Below are positions 1-4,719 of a stretch of DNA of 6,798 nt, one piece after another. The notes below the pieces were generated by a model that worked only from the letters and a program-made list of their open reading frames with translations, was not told the origin of the DNA and made no database searches. Source of the stretch: Methanothermococcus okinawensis. GTDB lineage: Archaea > AGJL01 > Methanococci > Methanococcales > Methanococcaceae. Every line of letters starts with the position of its first letter. Position 1 is the stretch's first letter. A program made the translations under genes and the position numbers. The DNA is taken from the NCBI GenBank assembly GCA_015661585.1, contig DQVU01000127.1, forward strand, positions 1-6,798, read 5' to 3'.

Positions 1-128
1 AATCACAGTTATTACACTCCAACACCCTTTCGGAACTTAATTTGCTCCCACATCTCGGGCAGGTGGATGAGTGCCAGGGGATTAACAAACTCAACGAGGA
101 TAGGATAAGAAAGTTTTCTTTCTATTAA
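1..128 (-). pseudogene. TnpB (IS200/IS605-type) C-terminal remnant, truncated by the window edge
   Basis: Read on the minus strand, codons from 128 down to 78 give LIERKLSYPILVEFVNP. After one extra C in a run of four (77-80), the reading shifts and continues WHSSTCPRCGSKL, then SSERVLECNNCD to the edge. The motif VNP-x(1-3)-SSTCPRCGSKL followed by a second CxxC is the zinc ribbon of TnpB-family RNA-guided nucleases. The two Cys pairs are CPRC (61-50) and CNNC (16-5), with 11 residues between them. In intact TnpB about 20 residues normally separate the RKLSY segment from the (I/V)xVxxVNP segment; here they are nearly joined, so an internal deletion is likely. A stop (129-131) closes the frame upstream and nothing of the N-terminal RuvC part is visible. 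The rest of the C-terminus lies off the left edge. The motif match is strong, but the fragment is short and I could not compare it with a full element. Confidence 0.72.
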
Positions 129-142
129 CTACCATACACTCG

Positions 143-152
143 TATTATATAT
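143..152 (+). promoter_or_regulatory. Probable TATA box for the selenouridine synthase pair
   Basis: The run TATTATATAT resembles methanococcal TATA boxes, and it lies on the correct side of the only plus-strand genes. A transcript starting about 25 bases downstream would have a leader of roughly 50-60 bases. A second AT-rich stretch at 195-210 sits about 25 bases before the first ATG codons and could instead drive a nearly leaderless message. Between the two lie a 10-base direct repeat (ATTAATAGAT at 161-170 and 188-197) and an inverted TAGAT/ATCTA (166-170, 177-181) that could bind a regulator. This rests on pattern only. Confidence 0.35.
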
Positions 153-230
153 GTTAAACTATTAATAGATCTAAATATCTAAGGATGATTAATAGATATT
201 ATTATTTATTCACCTTTTACAGTGATGTTT

Positions 231-905
231 ATGGTAGTTATCTTTGGATTGTTTGGAAAAACTGGCTGTGGAAAAACTGAGATACTTCAGAGGTTGAAGA
301 GAAACCACCCTGTAATAGATATAGAAGGTATAGCTAGGACGAGGGGCAGTATTCTGGGAGATCTCTACCATCTAAATATGGCAAGTCAGGAGGAGTTTGA
401 CAGGGAGATTAATGAAAAGATAAAGGAGGCTCAGGAGACAGGATATCTTATTGTAGAGTACGAGGGTAGAAAGATAGGAGGGATAAAGAAGTTGAAGATA
501 CCTGAGTTACTGGCAGATGTTAAAAACTACACATACAAGATCCTTATAGACTGTCCATACAAGTATCAGATAGAAAAGTTAGTATCCTGGTATAAACCTA
601 AGAACGAAGAGGAGAAAAAACTTCTCCTTGAGAGGATCCTTATATTGAGGAGGAGTTTCAAAAACCCAGATATTATAAAGAAAATAGATGAGATAGTGGA
701 GAAAATTAAGGAAGATAGATACTACGAGGCTGCAGAGTTAATTGAGAAAGAGTTGTATAGATCCCACTATATAAGGAATATCAAGAAGATAGAGCCAGAT
801 CTGGTGGTGTATAACAGAGATATAGAGGAATCTGTAAAAAAGATAGAGGACTTTATAGAGGAAAAGTTAAGATACCATGGGATAACATGGAAGAGGAGAT
901 CTTAG
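231..905 (+). CDS. selU: tRNA 2-selenouridine synthase, P-loop half
   Basis: With the rhodanese protein encoded next, this is expected to form the archaeal bipartite enzyme that replaces sulfur by selenium in 2-thiouridine at the wobble position of tRNAs, using selenophosphate. Numbered from ATG 231, a Walker A loop GLFGKTGCGKTE lies at residues 6-17. Next come IDIEGIARTRGS (about 29-40), the counterpart of DLEGLAxHRGS in bacterial YbbB/SelU, and VEYEGRKIGGI (about 75-85), the counterpart of VExESRxIG. These three blocks make the family call firm. In bacteria this domain is the C-terminal half of one protein; here it is a separate gene placed first. Candidate starts are GTG 222, ATG 225 and ATG 231. 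None has a clear Shine-Dalgarno sequence, and 231 was chosen because it puts the Walker loop right after the first strand. The last 19 bases overlap the next gene. Confidence 0.88.
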   Translation: MVVIFGLFGKTGCGKTEILQRLKRNHPVIDIEGIARTRGSILGDLYHLNMASQEEFDREINEKIKEAQETGYLIVEYEGRKIGGIKKLKIPELLADVKNYTYKILIDCPYKYQIEKLVSWYKPKNEEEKKLLLERILILRRSFKNPDIIKKIDEIVEKIKEDRYYEAAELIEKELYRSHYIRNIKKIEPDLVVYNRDIEESVKKIEDFIEEKLRYHGITWKRRS

Positions 906-1549
906 CAAGACTGATAACCTTCAGGAGGGATGTAGTTTTAGCCATAGTACTAAACACAGGGAGAAAGATGATAACAGACGGTAGTAAGATACTCGCTGGA
1001 AAATTAAGTGGAGATCTGGCATCCTTCATACTGAGATCCTCTAAGGAGTTTCTTGAAGGTGAAGGTTTCGGTGTAAAGAGATATGGGGAGTACGACATCT
1101 ACTTCGAGAGAATAGATATAAAAAGATTCTTGAAGGCTATAGGTGGCGAATTGGTAGAGGATGTTATTACCTTAGATGAGTTTATGAGGATGGATAAAGA
1201 GGATCTGATAGTAGTAGATGTTAGAAGTCCAAGGGAGTATAAAAGAGGTACTATACCTAACGCTATAAATATACCTCTCTTCTTAGATGAAGAGCATGAG
1301 ATCATAGGAAAAACCTACAAAGAGGAGGGGAAGGAGAAGGCTATAGATCTGGCACTTGACATCGTAGAGGGGAGTCTAAAGAGAATATTAGGAGAGATAA
1401 AGAAGTTAGATAGAAATAAAACTGTTGTAGTCTTCTGTGCAAGGGGTGGGTTAAGAAGTCAGATAATGGCTACAATCCTTAAGTTGGCTGGTTATAAGGT
1501 TAGGAGACTTATCGGAGGATTTAAGGGATATAACTTAGAATCCAATTAA
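887..1549 (+). CDS. selU: tRNA 2-selenouridine synthase, rhodanese half
   Basis: This is the sulfur/selenium-transfer half of the bipartite enzyme. The rhodanese domain occupies about residues 93-215: VVDVRSPREYKRGTIPNAIN, then IPLFLDEEHEIIGKTYKEEG, then the active-site loop FCARGGLRSQ with catalytic Cys184, and a closing GGFKGYN. Bacterial SelU has the same signatures (DVRxPxEF, NLPLxxDxERxxVGxxYKxxG, CWRGGxRSQ, GGYK), with Trp after the Cys where this protein has Ala. Residues 1-92 precede the rhodanese fold, have no counterpart at that place in bacterial SelU, and are a domain I do not recognise; they may contact tRNA or the P-loop partner (inference). The ATG lies inside the upstream gene, in another frame, with a 19-base overlap, so translation is probably coupled. 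The split, P-loop-first arrangement is known from Methanococcus. The stop overlaps the convergent eL41 gene. Confidence 0.88.
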   Translation: MEEEILARLITFRRDVVLAIVLNTGRKMITDGSKILAGKLSGDLASFILRSSKEFLEGEGFGVKRYGEYDIYFERIDIKRFLKAIGGELVEDVITLDEFMRMDKEDLIVVDVRSPREYKRGTIPNAINIPLFLDEEHEIIGKTYKEEGKEKAIDLALDIVEGSLKRILGEIKKLDRNKTVVVFCARGGLRSQIMATILKLAGYKVRRLIGGFKGYNLESN

Positions 1550-1653
1550 CTACTCTTGTTTCTTCTTTCTCTCTTTCTCCTTCTTAATCTCTTCTTGTAG
1601 TGTCTCCATCTCATCCTACCTTTCTTTTTCCATCTCCTTGAACTCCTCTTTAT
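1546..1653 (-). CDS. rpl41e: Large-subunit ribosomal protein eL41, apparent AUA start
   Basis: A 35-codon frame reads (I)KRSSRRWKKKGRMRW, then RHYKKRLRRRKRERRNKSS. About half of the residues are Arg or Lys. It aligns without gaps to my memory of the Pyrococcus eL41 sequence (MKRRPRKWKKKGRMRW, then KWIKKRIRRLKRQ), and its C-terminal half to the 25-residue eukaryotic eL41. eL41 is a single short helix buried in rRNA near the subunit interface. No ATG, GTG or TTG occurs in frame between the upstream stop (1696-1698) and the internal ATG at 1612-1614. The residue matching the Pyrococcus Met1 is encoded by ATA (1651-1653), three bases after GAGGAGCGTGAT. I therefore place the start at ATA; the internal ATG would give a 22-residue form. 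A single-base sequencing error (ATG to ATA) is possible. It lies 72 bases after the GatC-like gene and overlaps the selenouridine synthase stop. Confidence 0.8.
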   Translation of the reverse strand: MKRSSRRWKKKGRMRWRHYKKRLRRRKRERRNKSS

Positions 1654-1656
1654 ACT

Positions 1657-1668
1657 ATCACGCTCCTC
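1657..1668 (-). promoter_or_regulatory. Shine-Dalgarno sequence that decides the eL41 start
   Basis: GAGGAGCGTGAT matches the archaeal consensus AGGAGGTGATC apart from an inserted C. Its GTGAT end stands exactly three bases before the ATA codon. The same GTGAT-N3-start spacing is seen at the GatC-like gene (GTGAT-AAG-ATG) and at eS17 (GTGAT-AGA-TTG), which supports initiation at ATA rather than at the internal ATG. Confidence 0.65.
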
Positions 1669-1725
1669 TATTTTTTTAAATTTTCTCTTTAATAATTACA
1701 GTACTAAAATAAAAATGTTTCTGTT

Positions 1726-1962
1726 TTACTCCCACTTACTCTTCTCAACGACGATGTAACCATCCCTTGTTTTTGGGGCTATCTTGAGAACATCCTCTCT
1801 GAAAGATGGATCTACTGAGGGTTCAGCATCCTCCCTTAGGACGTTCTTACTATCGAGTATATAGTACTCCTCCACATCCTCGAAACTGTACCTCTCAAGG
1901 ACTTCGGAAAACCTCCTTACGATCTCCTCTGCCTCCCTCTCCACCTTCTCCCTATCTACCAT
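1726..1962 (-). CDS. gatC: GatC-like protein (Asp-tRNA(Asn)/Glu-tRNA(Gln) amidotransferase subunit C)
   Basis: This 78-residue soluble protein begins with a charged amphipathic helix (MVDREKVEREAEEIVRRFSE). It ends with the block LREDAEP (42-48), FREDVLKIAP (54-63) and DGYIVV (67-72). That order matches the GatC signature LREDxVxPS, REExLxNAP, DGYFxVP. GatC wraps around GatA and GatB in the enzyme that amidates Asp-tRNA(Asn), and in bacteria Glu-tRNA(Gln); archaea use GatCAB for asparagine and GatDE for glutamine. The protein is somewhat shorter than typical GatC (about 90-100 residues) and its N-terminal half is weakly conserved, so a GatC-related protein of other function remains possible. 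GatA and GatB are not in the window. It starts 8 bases after the DapA stop, with GTGAT 3 bases before the ATG, so co-transcription with DapA is likely. Confidence 0.72.
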   Translation of the reverse strand: MVDREKVEREAEEIVRRFSEVLERYSFEDVEEYYILDSKNVLREDAEPSVDPSFREDVLKIAPKTRDGYIVVEKSKWE

Positions 1963-1970
1963 CTTATCAC

Positions 1971-2846
1971 TTATAATTTTTTTAGTAATCCTATATCTTC
2001 AAGGGCCTTTTTCAACTTCAACTTGTTTTCCTGGGACATCTCACATAGTGGAAGTCGTAACTCACCTGCAGGCATACCTAACATATTCATGGCAGTTTTT
2101 ATAGGTATCGGGTTAGTCTCCACAGTCATAAGTTTCATAATGTTGTAGAGTTTATAGTGTATCTCCCTGGCTTTAGAGAAGTCGCCCTTTAGGGCGTAAT
2201 TAACCATATCTACAAACTCCCTTGGTAAGATATTCGAGAGGACACTTATTACTCCCTTTCCTCCCAACGCTATTATTGGGAGGGTTAATTCGTCGTTTCC
2301 AGATAGTACATCTATATCACAGATACTTATAATTTCCGATACACGGGAGAGATTGGGATTTGCCTCCTTTATAGCTACGATATTGCTACACTCCTCATAA
2401 AGGAACTTCACAGTCTCAGGTGCAATATCCACTCCTGTCCTCGAGGGTATGTTGTAGAGAACTATGGGGAGATCTACAGTTTCTGCAACTTTTACAAAGT
2501 GTCTCTTTAGACCTTCCTGGGTAGGTTTGTTGTAGTAGGGTGCTACTAAGAGTAGAGCATCTGCCCCAACATCTCTGGCAAATTTGGAGAGTTCTATAGC
2601 TTCCCTTGTGGAGTTTGAACCTGTACCTGCAATAACCTTCACCCTCCCATCTACAAATTCGACAGTCTTTTCAACAACTTTGTTATGTTCCTCGTAGGAG
2701 AGGGTTGGAGATTCACCTGTGGTACCTACTGTTACAATACCACTGACACCGTTTTCTATTAGAAAGTCTATATTTTTTTTCAATCCCTCGTAATCTACAG
2801 AGTTGTTTTTAAATGGGGTTACTATTGCAGGAAATACCCCCTCCAT
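1971..2846 (-). CDS. dapA: 4-hydroxy-tetrahydrodipicolinate synthase
   Basis: This cytosolic TIM-barrel enzyme condenses pyruvate with aspartate semialdehyde, the first committed step toward diaminopimelate and lysine. Its 291 residues are the normal family length. Visible active-site residues are GTTGESPT (41-48, catalytic Thr42), the Tyr of PYYNKP (Tyr105), LYNIPSRTG (130-138, Tyr131 and the carboxylate-binding Arg136) and the Schiff-base lysine in VAIKEA (Lys160). All expected catalytic positions are present, so it should be active as DapA rather than as an aldolase relative such as KDG aldolase or N-acetylneuraminate lyase; the Arg in IPSRTG supports this. The start ATG has a good Shine-Dalgarno, GGAGATGA (2853-2860), 6 bases upstream. 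It lies 22 bases after the eS17 stop, a pairing I also recall from M. jannaschii. Methanogens need no peptidoglycan, so the role here is lysine synthesis. Confidence 0.96.
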   Translation of the reverse strand: MEGVFPAIVTPFKNNSVDYEGLKKNIDFLIENGVSGIVTVGTTGESPTLSYEEHNKVVEKTVEFVDGRVKVIAGTGSNSTREAIELSKFARDVGADALLLVAPYYNKPTQEGLKRHFVKVAETVDLPIVLYNIPSRTGVDIAPETVKFLYEECSNIVAIKEANPNLSRVSEIISICDIDVLSGNDELTLPIIALGGKGVISVLSNILPREFVDMVNYALKGDFSKAREIHYKLYNIMKLMTVETNPIPIKTAMNMLGMPAGELRLPLCEMSQENKLKLKKALEDIGLLKKL

Positions 2847-2868
2847 AAAAAATCATCTCCAGAGTTAA

Positions 2869-3060
2869 TTATTTTTTTAATTTTTTTATCTTTGAAGTAA
2901 TATATCCTGCAATCCTGTTCCTTAATCTCTTTGTAGATATAAGGGCTACCTCCTCGACGATCTTTTTATTTGTATCGAAGTCTGTTGTAAATCTATCTCC
3001 AAATTTTTCAATAAGTTCATTACCTATCCTCTTTATAAACGCCTGTCTAACTCTCCCCAA
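2869..3060 (-). CDS. rps17e: Small-subunit ribosomal protein eS17
   Basis: This 63-residue basic protein is found in archaea and eukaryotes and binds 16S rRNA in the small-subunit head. It reads as an archaeal eS17: VRQAFIKRIGNELIEKF at the N-terminus, KRLRNRIAGYITSKI near the C-terminus and a lysine-rich tail. The archaeal form is about 60-65 residues, half the eukaryotic length. The start codon is TTG (3058-3060), supported by AGGTGAT (3064-3070) three bases upstream and by the conserved GxxRQxFIKRI start of the family. It appears to be the first gene of a minus-strand cluster with DapA, the GatC-like gene and possibly eL41. Confidence 0.93.
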   Translation of the reverse strand: MGRVRQAFIKRIGNELIEKFGDRFTTDFDTNKKIVEEVALISTKRLRNRIAGYITSKIKKLKK

Positions 3061-3113
3061 TCTATCACCTGTTGTGTTTCAATTTTTTAAGATGTGTCAA
3101 ATAACATATTGGT

Positions 3114-3130
3114 TTATTATTTAAATATTT
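3114..3130 (-). promoter_or_regulatory. Possible TATA region for the eS17-DapA cluster
   Basis: On the minus strand the run AAATATTTAAATAATAA lies 55-70 bases before the TTG start and would give a leader of about 30-35 bases containing AGGTGAT. A second candidate, TTTAAAATATAT, lies at 3164-3175. Both are weak because the whole spacer is AT-rich. Confidence 0.3.
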
Positions 3131-3196
3131 TTTGTTCATCTAAAGAAGGGTTATAGTCAAGCACATATATTTTAAACTTATATTAATAAAAAATAG

Positions 3197-3332
3197 TTAA
3201 AAAGGAATAAAAACTCTCTTTATATTATTACCTTTCCCTGAAATATCTCTGGAAAGAAGTAACAGGATCCTTACAATTTTCCCGGTGCTCAGAGTCTTCA
3301 AGGAGGATGATATAGAGAGAATCCCTGCTATT
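3197..3332. other. GC-enriched foldable patch in the 369-base spacer 3061-3429, possible small RNA or gene relic
   Basis: The spacer between the HisH stop and the eS17 start is very AT-rich except for about 100 bases at 3230-3332, which are roughly 43 percent G+C by hand count. CTCTCT (3214-3219) and ATAT (3222-3225) can pair with AGAGAG (3314-3319) and ATAT (3310-3313), closing a domain of about 105 bases. Inside, CTTTCC (3232-3237) can pair with GGAAAG (3251-3256), or GGAAAG can pair instead with TTTTCC (3277-3282), stacking on GTAA/TTAC (3259-3262, 3271-3274). In AT-rich thermophilic archaea, local GC enrichment outside genes often marks structured RNA. On the minus strand a frame is open for about 60 codons (3197-3379) and another for 34 (3228-3332); neither has an ATG, and I recognise neither, so a decayed gene cannot be excluded. 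The strand is undecided. Confidence 0.4.
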
Positions 3333-3423
3333 TTATGTGTTATTTTTTTAGATGTTTAACAATCTTGATGATTTTCTATTTTTGATTTTTAATTCTCATT
3401 ATAATTATTATTTAAATAAAGAA

Positions 3424-3429
3424 TAAAAA
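3424..3429 (-). terminator. T-run after HisH
   Basis: Directly after the HisH stop, the minus strand reads ATTTTTATT. Archaeal transcripts commonly end at such oligo-T runs without a hairpin, and the very AT-rich sequence beyond it fits the end of the TBP-HisH unit. Confidence 0.4.
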
Positions 3430-4050
3430 TTAAATCAACTCTACGAAGTTATCTATTATCTTCAAACCTATCTTACCACTCTTTTCGGGATGAAACTGTG
3501 TTCCATATACATTTCCCTTCTGGATAACACAGGGGAACTTATAACCGTATTCAGATATACCAACTACAACATCCTCATCTAAAGGGTTTACATGGTAAGA
3601 GTGTACAAAGTAGAAGTACTGGTTATTTCCTATACCTTCAAATAGAGGTGTATCTTTCAACAACTCTACACTGTTCCAACCCATGTGGGGTATCTTTTCC
3701 ACACCTCTAAATTTTACAACGTTGCCCTTTACTACGCCCAACCCCTTTGAATTTCCTCCCTCCTCACTACTCTCCATCAGTAGATGCATACCTAAGCAGA
3801 TACCCAGGAATGGTACTTTATTCTTTATACTCTCAAGTAGGGCATCCCTTAGGGATATCTCACCGTATTTTTTAGATAGGTTTAATATAGCACTTTTGAA
3901 GTTTCCCACACCTGGGAATACTATCTTATCTCCACTTAATACATCTCCCGGATCCTTGGAGACTTTAACATTCTCTCTCCCTGCGTATATTTCAACAGCT
4001 TTCACAATACTCCTTAAATTACCTGCGTTGTAATCCACTACAACTATCAC
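3430..4050 (-). CDS. hisH: Imidazole glycerol phosphate synthase, glutamine amidotransferase subunit
   Basis: HisH hydrolyses glutamine and channels ammonia to HisF, which forms imidazole glycerol phosphate and AICAR in histidine synthesis. Its 206 residues are the full family length. The class I amidotransferase triad is visible: Cys85 in FLGICLGMHLL, and His187 and Glu189 in YGTQFHPEKSG. VDYNAGNLRS at the N-terminus and PHMGWNSV (121-128) are HisH-specific and separate it from other class I amidotransferases such as GuaA, PdxT or TrpG. The start is GTG (4048-4050), two bases after the TBP stop; GGGATAG over that stop is a poor ribosome-binding site, so translation is probably coupled to TBP. 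HisF is not in the window. I recall HisH next to TBP in M. jannaschii too, so the pairing seems old, although no functional link between them is known to me. Confidence 0.96.
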   Translation of the reverse strand: MIVVVDYNAGNLRSIVKAVEIYAGRENVKVSKDPGDVLSGDKIVFPGVGNFKSAILNLSKKYGEISLRDALLESIKNKVPFLGICLGMHLLMESSEEGGNSKGLGVVKGNVVKFRGVEKIPHMGWNSVELLKDTPLFEGIGNNQYFYFVHSYHVNPLDEDVVVGISEYGYKFPCVIQKGNVYGTQFHPEKSGKIGLKIIDNFVELI

Positions 4051-4052
4051 AT

Positions 4053-4598
4053 CTATCCCTTTATCTCTTTTAATTCCTTCAACATATTTAGGACATTTTC
4101 CAAAGCTCTGTAAGCATCCTCCTCTCTCTTCAAACCTGTAATAACGATCTTCCCACTTCCAAATATAAGCACTACAACCTTAGGATCCTCCATTCTATAA
4201 ACTAAACCTGGAAACTGTTCAGGTTCGTACTCGGTTCCCTCTAAGGTAGATATCCTATCCAAGTTCGGTTCAGTGCCTAACTCGGCAGTAGCAACCATGT
4301 TCTGTACCTTAATTTCAGGATCTTCCTCGATGTCAAAACCTGCCTCTTTTAACTGTTTTATAACCTTTTTTATGGCAATTTCAGCTTCCTCCTTACTTTT
4401 AGCTCCTGTACAGTTTAACTTCCCACTTCTAAATATTAGTAGTGCCACCCTGGGGTCGTTTAATCTACAGACTAAACCTGGAAACTGCTCAGGTTCGTAT
4501 TCTGCGTTATCCAATACATCTGCAACATGTTCCAGATCGATGTCATCCCCTATTTTGGTAGATACCACAACATTTACAATGTTTATCTTAGGTTCCAC
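4053..4598 (-). CDS. tbp: TATA-box-binding protein
   Basis: TBP binds the TATA box, bends the DNA and, with TFB, recruits the archaeal RNA polymerase. The 181 residues are almost entirely the two-fold-repeated saddle, as is usual in archaea. The repeats are obvious: YEPEQFPGLVCRLNDPRVAL (34-53) with LIFRSGKLNCTG (54-65), and YEPEQFPGLVYRMEDPKVVV (124-143) with LIFGSGKIVITG (144-155). The four DNA-intercalating phenylalanines are Phe39, Phe56, Phe129 and Phe146. The start is GTG (4596-4598), with AGGTGG about 8 bases upstream; the conserved IVNVVVST begins seven residues in, which fits. It follows L12 after a 121-base spacer with its own TATA-like boxes and leads into HisH with a 2-base gap. 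Confidence 0.97.
   Translation of the reverse strand: MEPKINIVNVVVSTKIGDDIDLEHVADVLDNAEYEPEQFPGLVCRLNDPRVALLIFRSGKLNCTGAKSKEEAEIAIKKVIKQLKEAGFDIEEDPEIKVQNMVATAELGTEPNLDRISTLEGTEYEPEQFPGLVYRMEDPKVVVLIFGSGKIVITGLKREEDAYRALENVLNMLKELKEIKG
4201..4500 (-). repeat. Near-identical 30-base direct repeat inside the TBP gene
   Basis: Positions 4201-4230 and 4471-4500 match at 28 of 30 bases, exactly 270 bases (90 codons) apart. They encode the end of EYEPEQFPGLV in the two halves of the TBP saddle. The internal duplication of TBP is ancient, so matching third codon positions are more than the protein requires. Confidence 0.85.
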
Positions 4599-4602
4599 AG
4601 TT

Positions 4603-4694
4603 CCACCTTAGTACAAAATTTTTATTATATATAAAAAATATTTTAATATAAATATTTATAGGATTATTTTATAATGTATCTAAATATATAAATA
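4603..4694 (-). promoter_or_regulatory. TBP promoter region and Shine-Dalgarno
   Basis: In the spacer between L12 and TBP the minus strand carries TATTTATATATT (4683-4694) and TTTATATATAA (4625-4635). The first would give a leader of about 60 bases; the second would start the message close to the ribosome-binding site AGGTGG (around 4603-4608). Either would give TBP-HisH transcription independent of the ribosomal genes. The assignment rests on similarity to the TATA consensus. Confidence 0.45.
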
Positions 4695-4705
4695 TAGATA
4701 GTGAT

Positions 4706-4711
4706 AAAAAA
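4706..4711 (-). terminator. T-run after L12
   Basis: Nine bases after the L12 stop the minus strand has six T in a row, a typical archaeal termination signal. It is followed by new TATA-like boxes, which suggests the ribosomal protein unit ends here at least in part. Confidence 0.4.
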
Positions 4712-4719
4712 TAGAGAAT

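Noticed and set aside
1549..1650. Another minus-strand frame reading METLQEEIKKEKERKKKQE, a Glu/Lys-rich tail preceded by an in-frame stop
   Set aside because: It is the out-of-frame shadow of the Arg/Lys-rich eL41 codons; it has no ribosome-binding site of its own and no recognisable family.
3080..3108. Short minus-strand upstream frame M-L-F-D-T-S before eS17 as a possible leader peptide
   Set aside because: No Shine-Dalgarno and no biased composition; six codons is expected by chance.
3251..3282. Hairpin with a GAA internal loop considered as a SECIS element, because the organism seems to use selenium
   Set aside because: The flanking genes (HisH, eS17) have no in-frame TGA and are not selenoproteins, the GC-rich apical stem of archaeal SECIS is missing, and the loop is symmetric.
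3211..3355. Plus-strand open stretch reading LERSNRILTIFPVLRVF, reminiscent of a transposase C-terminus
   Set aside because: No start codon, no catalytic motif, and the likeness is to a few common residues only; other frames over the same bases are equally open.
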